Source: Tamarix chinensis
Taxonomy: Eukaryota; Streptophyta; Magnoliopsida; Caryophyllales; Tamaricaceae
Assembly: GCA_030549775.1 (NCBI GenBank)
Contig: CM060174.1
Coordinates: 55,962,444-56,026,443, forward strand
Length of the DNA stretch: 64,000 bases
Direction of reading: 5' to 3'
Below are positions 23,875 through 36,245 of this stretch, one piece after another. Below the pieces are notes generated by a model. That model was not told the DNA's origin. It worked only from the letters and a program-made list of their open reading frames with translations, and did not search any database. Position 1 is the stretch's first letter. The number at the start of each line of letters is the position of its first letter. The position numbers and the translations under genes are program-made.

Positions 23875-26800
23875 CTAATTTTAACTACTCAAAAATTTTG
23901 TTTTAAAAAAATGTGGAAGAAGAAAAATATAAAATACACTTAGGAAAAAAATGTGGTACCATAACCACACCTAATATAAGATAGACATATGCTGCCTCTC
24001 TCATGTTCGATAGAAGGCTAAAAAATCAAACTAACCAGAACAAGAGTATAGTACACAATAAATATGATATATTAGTACCAAAGGAATGCATTTACAAAAC
24101 ATAACCTCTATGCCTCCCCAAATATCCAAAGACATGAAACAAAGTAACTTGAAAGTGAAAATATATAATAAGCATAAAATAAAAATAGGGAAAAGCCCTG
24201 AACCTAGTCCGCTAAGGATTGAAAATTAGTCTCTAGATGTCCACATTCTTAAGCCCCTAAGCCCAAAATGAGACAAGCCCACAATTGGCCAACCTCAAAA
24301 ACCTACAAATGGTCTTCTCCTTGTGGGATTAAGCAAGTGATGGAACAAATGGGAAAATTAGTATGCCACGTATTGAGTAAGCAAAGTTATCATCTCAATA
24401 AGAGTCATGAGCATCCAAGGCCACAAGTAATAATAAAAGTCATAATGAACAAATTAGCATACTTACACATCACACTTAGAGGTACATGTATTTTCAAGCT
24501 CGTATAATGCATTATAACATCATGAAAAGCAAGAATTTAGACAACTCGTGGCTCATTATGCATAATAATACAACATATACAATGAGGATATAAACATATA
24601 ATGAATAACAAGTTATTCCACATATTAATAGGCTCTTCTAATGTATACCTACAAGAGTATTCCATTAGGTCCATTTCCAAATTTACATGATCTATTACAT
24701 TAATTACTTGTAATCCATTATTTTATTTTATTTTCCTTTATCCATATCTTTATTCTTATCTGTATCCTTAACAAGTGACGGACTATTTACCATCTAATGG
24801 TCTCACATATCATGGAAGGCTATAAAAACCAGAGGACATAAAGTCCAACCGAAGATAAGTAACCAAAAATGGGCATAAAGTTTGGCTTAAGCCAATAACC
24901 ACCTAACTAACTAGGGCCTTTAGTATCGATAACCGCTAGTACATCATTAGTGTCTAAATAGGAAAAGAACTACGATCTAATAGAATCCTACTTGGGGGCA
25001 CATCTTGAAGGCACTGATAAATACCCGAGGGTAAACTAAACCCTAATAGCTAATCAAGGATCAGGAAACCTAGACCTATGCACAACTCAATCATTTTTCA
25101 CTTTAAGTAATTAGTGTGTTATTTTCTAAGGTTGTATTATCACACAATACCCATGTAACATCTAAGTAGCACATCCACATAAAAATTCCATCTTAAACAT
25201 TATTACTCTCCAACCATGTGGTGAAGTTTACATTAGTGCTTAACCAAGATTAATTGAACCCATCAAGATATTCCCTTTAGGCTAAGAATTCAAACTACAT
25301 TATCCTTTTTAAAGTTATAGCATACTTATTTTAGTTTTTCCATTGAGATCTTCCAAACACTTAGTGAGAATACCATTAATTATGAACCATTTAATCAAGC
25401 TAATAAGTCAATTAATTCATGCCAAAATGTGTGTTCTCATAAAAAAAAGAATCATATTATAGCACTATACATAGTCTCAAAATTTATCAAGTCTAAAAGA
25501 ATAGAAATAGCACATCCTAGCCATATTAGTTGGTTGGTTTGGGCTAACCAGTTGATTAATTTTTCCTAGCCAAACAATAGAGTTCCCTTGAACCTTTCCA
25601 TCGGTATAGTTAGACCAATCTATTGTTTTATGACTATTCAAATGGTTCTAACTAATTAGTCAATGGGTATAAGTAGAGAGCAACTAAGACCACCATAGAC
25701 AATCTAGTCAATCGATTTGGGCTAACCATTTGACTCATCTAAGGACAAGTTAATTAATTGGGCTTAACCTGTCAATCGATTTGCTCTAGATAACACATAA
25801 CAGACATTTTACATTCAATTAAGGCTCTTAAATTTTACCACATCCAAACTGTAATAGTGTGATAGCATAAGAACAAGATTTAACCTGCTCCTAAACTAAA
25901 TCATGCTTCATTTCCAAGAAACTAACCCTATTCCTCATAATTTAAGCCCTTTTTCTAAAAAATAATAATTAATTTAACATACATCACTAAAATTATGAAT
26001 TCTCATGTAGGTACATAAAGATTAACATTTAAGAAAGTACACAAACTCATATTCTTATTCATGCCACATATCAAAGGTAAGAATGAATTACTTAAAACAT
26101 AACAAAATTTCTCACCAAAGTGGAAAACTTAGTCGAAAGATTTTAACTTACAAAACCTTAAGAAAACATATTGAACCATAGAAATCATTAAATAACCTTT
26201 ACAAATCAATAACTTGAATTGGGGGAGAAAATGAACTTACCTCTTTTAACAGAAAAATAAAGGAAGAGTCAGCTAAAAGTAAACTCTTCTTCTTCTTCTA
26301 AAATCTAACTCTTTCTTGATTAAGAATAATATAAGAGGGAGCTGGAGAAATGATTAGAAGAGTGAATTAAATTAGAATAAAAGTTTGAAGTGGAGAAAAA
26401 TCATCACAAATGACCGTGAAGCTTAAGTAATTTTGAGGCAAAAAGAAAAGTAAGAAAAAGAGACGATTATGGTTATTAATAGGTAATTAATAGGTTAAGG
26501 AATGTACAAGGATACACAATAGATTGAAAACCATAATTTTAAATTTCAAATCTAAGCTAAACAACCAAATTTACCAAGATTAGGATGACTGCCATCTCAT
26601 ATCTCAAAAGGTAATTTTCTAGAGAATATAGATTGAGATCATATGGAAATTATCAAACACAAGAAGAAAAATGGAAGATCAATATGGAAAACAAATCTCT
26701 CAGCCATATAGTGATAGTCTAAAATCAAAACATTAGCTCTAGAGGTGTGCGAATGAGAGATATAGAAGAACACAAGAGTGAGGTTATCTTCCCCTTATCT

Positions 26801-27276
26801 ATCAAAATCAAGTCCTTTAATCTACTTAAGTTATAAATTAAATCTAGAAAAATGATAAAAAAAAGGTTAAGTATTAATCACGAAAAAATTGGAGTTGGAT
26901 TATCAAGTTTCCATTTTGATGCAAGAATTTTTTTTTCCAGAAAATGAAACATAAAAACTTACTCAGCCTGACAAACTAGTCTATCTATTTTGTTAGACCA
27001 ATCGACTATTCTATAGACTAGTCAATTTGTTTTCCCAAACCTATCTATTGGTTCAGCCAAATAAAATCATTAGCTAAGACATTAGACTAGTTGATCAGTT
27101 CATAGAACCATTCGATTGGTTTTCTAGAAAAACCGACTTTATTCAATCTTCCAAAATTTTCCCAATTCCTTATTACATCAAACCCAAAATATAATTCCTC
27201 ATCAACACAAAAAATTGTCCAATTTTCATAAAACACAATAACTTCTCATTTGAAAATCTTATAAATATAAGGTATT
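23875..27276 (-). repeat. 3' LTR of element M1
   Basis: In minus orientation it starts at 27276 (TATAATACC) and ends at 23875 (GGGGTGTTACA). It aligns by eye with the other M1 LTR (39334-42270): for example 'atattagtaccaaaggaatg' with 'atataagtaccaaaggaaaa', and 'tagaggtgtgcg' in both. Two clusters of CCAAT/ATTGG-type palindromic motifs are at 25520-25790 and 26970-27125. A 'gactttatgtcc / ggctt' tandem block is at 24780-24960. The two LTRs have diverged clearly, so the insertion is old. Confidence 0.7.
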
Positions 27277-27379
27277 ATAGTACTATCCCTTTAAAAGAGG
27301 TTGCATCTTTAAAGCATGCTAACCAAAATCTAAACGCATCATATAATATTACCAAACCACACATGGTATTCAACAAAGC

Positions 27380-28357
27380 AAAAGGGGTTACTAAACCCTT
27401 ACAATAAATATTACATTATAGATACACACTAAGAGTATGAGTCAGGGTACTTTGCTCGAATCTCTTCTCCTACCACCCATATAGCCTCCTCGATACCATA
27501 CCACAACCAAAGGACCTTTACTAGTGGTATAATATTTGTGCATGTTGCTCTAATCTTTGTGTCTAGAATGCTGATTGGTTGTTCTTAACAAGTTAGAGAC
27601 ACATTAAGCTCTAACGACACTAGTTGGATGACCTATGAAGGATCCACTCTATACTTCCTCAATAAGGACATATTAAATACATTGTACATATATGACAACA
27701 CCATTGGTAGGGCTAACTAATAAATAACCTTATTGACTTGCTCTACGATCTATTCTGATCTAATGTACCTTAGATTGAGATTCCCCTTCCTACATAATCT
27801 CATTACTCCCTTAGTGGGATTATGTCACCCACTTTGTAACCATCGATTCATCTTCTCAAATATGCATAGCTCTACTGCTAGTCCTGGGATGATATTATAA
27901 GGTATTTAATCAATCTAATTTGCCTCATCATATCCTCAATCACGTCATGTCCCAACACAATCATCTCACTAATATTGCTCCAACACAAGGGATTATGACA
28001 ACTCTTTTTGTACAAAGCTTCAAAAGATACCATCTTGATACTTGTGCGGTAATTATTGTTTTAGGATAATTCAATCATGTCCAAATGATCCTCCTAACTA
28101 TCCCAAAAATCTAACACACATGCCTAAAGCATGGCCTTTAATGTCTGAATGTTCTTCTCTATCTAAAAATTTGTCACTGGGTGAAAAATAGTTCTCATCT
28201 TCAACTCAATCCCAAAAAAAGCTTGCAACTTTTGTCAAAAATGTGACAAGAATCTAGAGTCTCGATTTAACATTATGTCTATAGGTAACTATAAAGTGTC
28301 ACAACGTGTTTCCTATAAGGGTTGGCTAATTTCTTTATACTCCATGTTGTCTTCATT
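27380..28357 (-). pseudogene. M1 integrase, C-terminal two-thirds, pseudogene
   Basis: The minus strand, from 28357 down, reads the second half of a Ty3/gypsy integrase core: IEKLA-type text, then DRDSRFLSHF, FFGIELKMRTIFHPVTN, EKNIQTLKAML, FEALYKKSCHNPLCW, then the C-terminal KSYA..R and VGD..PL..G. The D of DRD and the downstream E region are recognisable. The end near 27430 reads VVVWYRGGYMGGRR, like the final 'VLWRNHSVEEATWE' segment of Del/Tekay polyproteins. Many stops and shifts are present. The frame continues upstream at 31313-31399 after LTR A is set aside. Confidence 0.8.
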
Positions 28358-28362
28358 GATAT

Positions 28363-31307
28363 TGTAATAACCCATTCCTAGAAAACCCTAATTATAATCG
28401 ATAATTATGTGTATTAGTTATAATGAGTATCTTTATTATATTTGATAATAAATATATTTGCTAATTTGTGTAATATTATTACGTCTTATTAATTTGAAAA
28501 TTTTATTAGATTAAAATATATTAGAGAGTGCATTTTAATTTTTAAACCTAGGTTGGATCATAATTGGTAGCTAATTTGCCATTTACACCTATTCTTGTAA
28601 CCTTAATTTCTATTGGATATAATTTTTACCCTGAATCCTTACCTATATTTTACCCTAACCTATGCTATATTTTCCCCTGACCATCACCCTACCCTCCTTA
28701 CACCTGCATGTTACCTGGGAACCATCACCCTATCCCTCTACACCATACCTCCCCTCTCCACTTGTTTTACTCTCCTAGTTTCCTTCCTCGTTTTCTTTCA
28801 CATATCCTATACTTATACCCTTCCTTGTTATGCCAAGCCCTTGACCATCTTGCAATTCTACCTCACTTGAGCTCCCTCTTGTGCACAAGACTTCCCAATT
28901 CTCCATGTCGTAACTTTTTTCCTCCACTAATTTTTATTCTGTAACACCAACCCTAGACAACCACTATCCACAACCACCAAATCCACCTACCCTACACTAG
29001 CCACCATCACCAAAGCTACCCCTTCACCCATGCCTAAACATCTCGCAACCTCCTCTTCCTCACGCATAATTGTCTTTCATTGCTTACCTTCAACACCACT
29101 CACTATTTTATCCACCCCACCACCGGCCTTAGTAGGCATACCTATCTCATCTCCACAGGCTAAACCTACCATTCCCTCCCCCTTCCATTCGACCATAATT
29201 CCTGTAGCACCACACCCTTACCTTTGGCTATTTTGGTTGAATCTCCACCATTTACTACACCCATTTTCATTGAAACACTTCTCCCTCCTTTGACCCTTTA
29301 TGTTTCACTTATATTTCTCCCTTTTAGTTGTGCCATTGCTTCCATTATTCTCTCCTTACCTTTGGCCATTTTCCCCATTTCTTGGTCCCTTAAGCACCAT
29401 CCATTTTCACCATTACCACCCTCCACTCTTTCAGCTAAAACTTCTCTATGGATGTTAAGAAATTTCCCTTATCGTTCCTCTTGATTATTTGACCAATTAG
29501 TAGCCTAAATTATTTTAGTAATTATGTATTATTATTATGTAATATGATATGCTAATATATGTATATGTTTGGATGTTAAATTCCTAGATATTCCTTAAGA
29601 GTTTTGAAGAAGACATCATTTCTGAAAGTTTAGGTTAGGTAAATCCAATCCCTCATAGGATGATAGAAAATTTATGTGTGATCATGCTAATAACTTTTAG
29701 ATCTAGAATCATGTTAAGGTTTATGATTTTTGAGTATTTTAGCATGCATGATTAAATGATAATATTTTTCAAGGATGATATGCATAATTTTGGATAATTA
29801 AGTTGTGTATGGAATATGGCAAATGTTTTATGTCTTTGTGTTTGTGATTTTGTTAAAGATTATATTATTATCAAGTTATGATTCAAATCCCTTGGTATAT
29901 GCCTTATAAATTCTCATGTATGGAAGTAGGGTTATGATAGTTCATATGGATACATATGAGTATGATTAGGGTTAACTTATGATAAATCCTATTCACATGT
30001 CTTAGGGTTAGAGATATTCTCCTGCATGTACTATATGGATAATATTAATACTTATGTGAAATACCTCAAGTTGGGAATGGATTCTCTATAGGGGTTTCTG
30101 GGTTAGAGGTGAGGTGTTAGCCCTCATTTTTTGTTCACTAGCGTGCCACTATGCCCTAGTTTTAAGGCCCTACTCTACTCTATAGGTATCCTACGGTTCT
30201 TATAGTGGGTATCAATACTGAAGGACTAGGTGATAGAGGTTGGTAGTATACTATGTTACTTTTGGGAGTCGGGATATTTAGGCATACTACTATATGCCTG
30301 GGTTTGAGGTAAAGGTATTGTGTCGCCTTTATGTGCCAATATGACCAGGTATACTGCTGTGTCCTTAGGTTTTTTGCATCCCTCTCAAGCAAGGAAGTAA
30401 AAATGGAAATAATTATTATTTATTAAATAAAATAAATGGATTATTGGTTAGTTAGTTACCTCAGTGCTCTACCCTGGTATTGTGATGGATTGTTAGCTTG
30501 GTAGTAACCTTAGTGTTGTATCTTAGGTTTATGTTGGATTCGTAGATTTGGTTGATGCTTTAGTTCCCTACTCTAGTATTGTTTTGGAATGTTGTTTTGA
30601 TAGTTGCCTTAGTACCCTAACACTATGATTGGATTGTATTTAACTAATCAATTTTGCACATTAAAATGATGAAAAATGGTTTGGTATGTTCTACTATTGA
30701 GTTGAGACTTTATGCCTTCTACTATTGGATTGTATCTTTGGTTTATGAGGCCTATATGTTTCTTCATGAATATTGTTGTACATTTTATGCCTTGTGCTTA
30801 TGTATGATCTTCAATTTTTGTGTGTGACTATATGAAACAATGGTACACTATCTCTTATAAGGTATTGTGATTTACTCATTATGAGAAAATTGTACTCATA
30901 CTAGTTTTACAGATGACTATGTGAGGGCTATGGAATGACATGAAGCTTGCAAGCATGGATAGGACAAGTGGAGTCCGTGGGAAGAGGTTCCATTTTCAAT
31001 ATAGGCCTTAGGTCAATAAGTTTAGATAAATTAGAGTTGTACCTTTGCGTAATGGTTTTTTATTACAATTTAATTTCCTTTGGACTCTTATGTCTTGTAT
31101 TGTACTTTTGTTATATTGTTGTTCTGTGACATTTATTCGTAATACTATTATGTATTTTTTCTATTTCTGCTAATTTACACTAGTTGAGTTTTGTTTTATC
31201 CTTAACACTTAGAGTAAGAAAGGTGAGGAGACAGAGTTATGCTAAGTGTAGCGGTAACACCTATTAATTATGTTATTAACACTTCCGTAAAAATGAAAAA
31301 ATTTAGT
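28363..31307 (+). mobile_element. Solo LTR (LTR A), 2.9 kb, inserted in M1 integrase
   Basis: It begins TGTAATAACCC and is flanked by GATAT on both sides (28358-28362 and 31308-31312). The integrase frame resumes exactly across the site when the LTR and one GATAT are ignored. Order of parts: C/T-rich leader 28560-29480 (source of the proline/leucine-rich reading frames there), tandem 50 bp repeat 30454-30645, and a tail (30740-31260) that matches the LTR tail at 62070-62610. The expected GGGTGTTACA terminus is missing: the LTR stops at '...aaatttagt'. Confidence 0.8.
30454..30645 (+). repeat. ~50 bp tandem repeat, four units, in LTR A
   Basis: Units such as 'accttagtgttgtatcttag...ttggatt' start near 30454, 30503, 30552 and 30603, with moderate divergence. 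Confidence 0.75.
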
Positions 31308-31312
31308 GATAT

Positions 31313-31399
31313 GAACACTACTGACTTAGTTAAACAATCTGCAATAACTTAGAAGAAATCAAAGCCACCACAAATCTTCAATATACCATCCACAATATC
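31313..31399 (-). pseudogene. M1 integrase fragment between LTR A and element N
   Basis: The minus strand reads CGGFDFF, a stop, VIADCLTKSVVFI. This fits the integrase stretch 'GFDSIWVIVDRLTKSAHFI' that precedes the part at 27380-28357. It is the short piece of host element left between two later insertions. Confidence 0.75.
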
Positions 31400-32279
31400 T
31401 GATGCAGGAGCATCCATTGAACATAATGATTGTCATATTCATTCTAATCCTCAAGGTAAGGAAGATGATTTAGCTTTCATAATATTGGAGCCTATTATGT
31501 TAAATATTCTTGATAATTCTAATATGCTTGACATTGAAAAACATTCAAGTTATTCTTGTAGGTATGTTACATATTTGCAAGAAGATGATGTTCATACACA
31601 TTGATGTGTACAAGTATTCCAAGGCATGCAAGACTATGAAATACATGGGATGATACATTACAACAAGAGATAGAGTGATGATATTCATTATTTTTATAAA
31701 CTTGTTGTAAACCCTAACCCTAAGTATATTTTATGTAAGTTAGGGTATGGCTATAATTTCATGTATGTATCTTAGTCTATTGTATAGCTTTGTAATATTA
31801 ATCCTTTGTATCATTTAACCAATGATATTATGCTTTGGATTAAGGTTAATATGGGCTTAATTCAACCATGATTAATGGGCTGAATTAAGGGACTAAACTC
31901 GGATGGTTTAAGCTAGTCACCACCAAGCTTATTCCTTCTCCTATATAAACCATGTTGTGAACAACTTTGTGGGCAGAGAATTGAATAGAATGAATAATAA
32001 GAATTTTGATAAAAATTTGAGCAAGAGAGCTAAAGTCTAATCCTACCTTTTGGGTCTGTATTGAGTAAGGAAAATCCGGGATTAATCCTTCCTCAAATCT
32101 ATCTTCACACGACACATTTGAACACCTTCAAATCTGCTGAAACACCTTCATCTTGTAACATCAATTTGTTCGTCTATAATCCACAAAATCACTTCATTAT
32201 TTTTGCATTATATCGTGGGTGACAGCTTCTAATACAAATTTTGATCCAACCTTCCGTTACTTTGATAAAAACCACATCA
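31400..32279 (+). repeat. 5' LTR of gypsy-type element N
   Basis: It begins TGATGCAGGAGCATCC and ends CACATCA before the primer-binding site, ~880 bp. A TATA box (CTATATAAACC) lies near 31942. Its first 482 bases match the truncated 3' LTR (35764-36245) with only two differences and no gap, so the insertion is recent. Confidence 0.85.
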
Positions 32280-32283
32280 TTTT

Positions 32284-32295
32284 TGGTATCAAAGC
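32284..32295 (+). other. Primer-binding site of element N
   Basis: TGGTATCAAAGC is one base from TGGTATCAGAGC and thus complementary to the 3' end of initiator tRNA-Met. It lies four bases after the LTR. Confidence 0.85.
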
Positions 32296-32716
32296 TTCAT
32301 TTGTTCGAAGCTGATTTCTGCCGACCTGAAATCGTGGTGTGTTCTTTCACCAAGAAATCCATGGATACTCCACCATTTCTTGCAATTCTTGATTCTTGAT
32401 GAACTTCTTTAAGTTTTTTTGAAGTTCTTGCTTGAATTTTTTGCAATCTTGCAACGATCTTGTTGCATTTTCCCTCAACTTTTCACATAAAACACCAACA
32501 GAGTTCGAATTTCAGCAGCACCAGTTTGGTTCGTCTGGTTGCAACGATCGTGTGTGCCTCTTCAGCACTTGATTTCTATTTTATTCTACTCTCTATTAGT
32601 GTGTAATCAAGTGTATGACAACCCCCTTCAAGTTCTCTTTGTGAAAGCAAGAAGAAAAGCTTCAAAGTGTTCAACATCCCTGGACAGTTCTCAATCGCCC
32701 GAAACAGACCTGGAAC

Positions 32717-33058
32717 TTGCAGGCCGTGTATTCGATTCATTTCTCATCAATTTCTCTCAATAAATTATTCCATATTCTACCTCTGGATGTCCTCTACATT
32801 TTCTATGAAGACGTCAACACGAATCTCCCACTGGAAGACACGTTTTTGTTGAAAATACATAAACATGTTCTATGATTTTATGTGAACTTGCAGGCCGTGT
32901 ATTCGACTCATCTCTCATCAATTTCTCTCAAGAAAATAGTCCATCATCTACCTCTGGATCTTCTATACATTTTCTTCGAAGACTTCAACACGAAACTCCC
33001 ATTGGAAGGCACAATTTTATTGATAACACAGAAACATGTTCTATGATTTTATGTGAAT
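32717..33058 (+). repeat. Tandem duplication (~170 bp x 2) in the N leader
   Basis: 'cttgcaggccgtgtattcga...tctatgattttatgtgaa' occurs twice in direct succession (about 32717-32886 and 32885-33056) with scattered differences. It lies in the untranslated leader upstream of gag. Confidence 0.9.
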
Positions 33059-33299
33059 CATTTTCACACCTATTATTACTAATCTTTCATTGTTTGTGTG
33101 TACCTGCGTGCAGTGGCTATTCTTGGGGCTTAAAGATATCCTTTGTGCCTAGATAAAGATTGCAGGTAGTGTTTGATATTTTCTTTAGAATTAGAAAATG
33201 GTTTGTGCTTTGTTTGGTTGTAGGCAAAACAAATCGAGCACCTACATTTGTGGAAGATATATTGTGTGCATCAAGAAAGGTTGTGTGTCAACCTTCACC

Positions 33300-35763
33300 A
33301 TGGCTAGTGAAGAGGTGCGTGCCCTGGTTGAGTCCATCAAAAGCCTTACTACACGCATGGATTCCCAACTACAAACTCAAAACACACTACAACATCAACT
33401 CCAAAGTGTAGGAGTAAAGTTGGCCGACCAAGAGAAGTGTAAACCATGGCAACCTCGAATGGAAACCACACATGATAGTGTGGAAGGGAGAATGAAGCTG
33501 ATTTACCATACTAAGAATGGACATGGACATTTCATTATTTCTCATCTTGAATATGGAGAAGAGGAGGCAAATTCTTTTGGCTCAAGCAACCAAAGAAGAG
33601 CACCTACATTCCATGTAAGAAATCCACACCATGAAGATCAATGTATTAAACTTGAACTTCCTGAATTTTATGGTGATTTGAATGTTGAGTCATTTTTTGA
33701 ATGGTTACATGAGACTGAAGCTATTTTTGAGTTTAGAGAATATGATGATGATAGAAAGTGCAAATTAGCTACTCTAAAGTTCAAAAAGTTTGCTCGAATT
33801 TGGTATGATAACTTAAAGCGAACAAGAGAAAGACAAGAGAAGTCTAAAATCAAATCTTGAGAAAAACTTTAAAAGCACTTAAGAAATAAATTTGTGCCTA
33901 GAGACTATGAAAAAGATATGTATGTTAAGATGACTACTCTAAGGCAAGACTTATTTAGTGTAGAAGAATACACTAGAGAGTTTGAAAGACTAGCCCTTAT
34001 TTGTGATGTTCATGAAAGAATGGAACAAAGATGTGCTAGATACTTAGGTGGCTTGAATAACTTAATAAGAGACAAAGTTGATATGTACTCTTATGACTCT
34101 CTTGATGACTTGATAAAATTGGCTATGAAGATTGAAAGACAAACCAATACAACTAAAGCCTATGTTAAGTCTAATGCCTCTACTTCGACTAAACCCTATT
34201 CTAACACCTTTACACCTAAATCAACATTTTCATATGATAAAAAGAATAACAAAGATGATAAAGGTAAAAATAAGGTGGTTGAAATGGCTAATAAACAATG
34301 TTTTAAATGTAAAGGATATGGACATTTTGCTAGAGATTGTCCTAACCAAAGAGCCTTAACCTTACATGAAATAGAAAACATGGAACCATGTAGTGATGAT
34401 GAATTAGAAGTTGAATCTCCTAATGAAATATTAACTATGGAAGAAGAAGAAGGAGACCCTTGCTTTGTAATTCAAAGAGTCTTGCAAATACAACCTAGTA
34501 TTACACCTACTCAAAGAGAAAATATTTTTAAAACTAAGTGTAAAATAGGTGATACAGTTTGTAGACTTATAATTGATAGTGGTTCATGTACTAATGTTGC
34601 TAGTGAGGCAACGGTTAAGAAACTTGGTTTTGAAACTACTAATCATCCTAAACCCTATTCTTTACAATGGTTAAACAAGGATAAAGGAGCTAAAGTAAAC
34701 AAAAGAGCTTTAATCACATTTTCTATTAGAGACTATCATGATGAAGTTCTATGTGATGTTTTACCTATGGATGCTTGTGGATTACTTTTGGATAGACCAT
34801 GGCAATTTGATAGAAAAGCAACTCATGATGGGGTAACTAATGAATATGTGGTGAAAAAGGAAAAACAATTGTATAGGCTCAAACCTTCTTTATATGATCA
34901 TATGCCCTTGAGTGATGATAAAAAGAAATTATTTTTACATGAAAAGGCTATGGACAAATGTATAAAAGAAGAAGGAATTTGTTATGCTCTAGTTTCTAAA
35001 GATTCTAAACCTGAAAAACAACAACTTAAAGATCCTAATTTGATTAAGTTGCTTGATGAGTATAATGATGTATTTCCTGATGACTTACCTCCTGGATTAC
35101 CACCTAAAAGAGGTGTAGAACATGCTATTGATCTTATTCCTAGTATGCCTATCCCTAATAAACTGACTTATAGATGTAACCCGAAAGAAGCTAAGGAATT
35201 ACAAAAAAAATTCAAGAAGTTATGGATAAAGGATTTGTGAAAGAAAATATGAGTTTTTGTATAATCCTTTCAAATACTGCTTATGTCAAGTTTATGACTT
35301 ACTTTTGGAAAACTTTATGGAATATGCTTAGTGTGTATGGTGTCAATCCTAACATTCCTATTAACATGATTCCATTGAAAAAAGGTGAATTGCAAAACTA
35401 TGAGGCTAAAAAGAGAATAAAATTTTTTCAACAACTTCATGATAAAATCAAAAATCATATTGAAAAATCTAATGCCAAGTATAAAGCTCAAGCGAATAAG
35501 CATAGAAACTCTTATATGTTTTCTCCTAGTGACTTAGTTTGGTTACATTTACGTAAAGAGAGATTTCCTAATTTACGTAAAAACAAGCTAATGCCAAGAG
35601 CCGATGGTCCATTTAAAATACTTAGGAAGTTTGGAGATAATGCTTATGAACTTGAACTTCCAGATTCTTATGGTAGAATTTCAAGAAATTTTAATGTTGG
35701 TGATTTGTCTTCTTATTATTCTGATGAAAATTTGAGGGCAAATTCTTCTCAACTTGTGGAGTA
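33300..35763 (+). pseudogene. Element N gag-pol, broken and internally deleted
   Basis: Gag starts at ATG 33300 (MASEEVRALVES). Capsid text covers 33640-34130 (LELPEFYGDLNVESFFEW, MEQRCARYLGGL). A CCHC zinc knuckle (C-F-K-C ... G-H-F-A-R-D-C) lies at 34303-34344, and the retropepsin-like protease has its DSG (LIIDSGSC) near 34570-34590. The frame then reaches the start of reverse transcriptase. Defects: in-frame stops TGA at 33858 and TAA at 33870; a +1-type shift in an A8 run near 35202; and large deletions removing nearly all of RT, RNase H and the integrase core. Only a piece like 'FWKTLWN' and then the integrase C-terminus (VWLHLRKERFP, GPFKIL, FNVGDLS; 35340-35720) remain. The last frame reads on into the 3' LTR to a stop at 35968. 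It is Ty3/gypsy, of the lineage with protease text VLPMD.CG.LL.RPW, shared with M2. Confidence 0.9.
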
Positions 35764-36245
35764 TGATGCAGGAGCATCCATTGAACATAATGATTGTCAT
35801 ATTCATTCTAATCCTCAAGGTAAGGAAGATGATTTAGCTTTCATAATATTGGAGCCTATCATGTTAAATATTCTTGATAATTATAATATGCTTGACATTG
35901 AAAAACATTCAAGTTATTCTTGTAGGTATGTTACATATTTGCAAGAAGATGATGTTCATACACATTGATGTGTACAAGTATTCCAAGGCATGCAAGACTA
36001 TGAAATACATGGGATGATACATTACAACAAGAGATAGAGTGATGATATTCATTATTTTTATAAACTTGTTGTAAACCCTAACCCTAAGTATATTTTATGT
36101 AAGTTAGGGTATGGCTATAATTTCATGTATGTATCTTAGTCTATTGTATAGCTTTGTAATATTAATCCTTTGTATCATTTAACCAATGATATTATGCTTT
36201 GGATTAAGGTTAATATGGGCTTAATTCAACCATGATTAATGGGCT
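35764..36245 (+). repeat. 3' LTR of element N, truncated
   Basis: It is identical to 31400-31881 except for two substitutions, then stops abruptly at GGGCT, where the 5' LTR continues. The M1 RNase H pseudogene follows directly, so a deletion removed the last ~400 bases of the LTR. Confidence 0.9.

Noticed and set aside
28613..29484. Overlapping proline/leucine/serine-rich reading frames that look like a small secreted or membrane protein
   Set aside because: They fall in the C/T-rich leader of LTR A. Equivalent frames occur at 1271-1782 in LTR G. Several frames are open at once because stop codons are rare in C/T-rich DNA.
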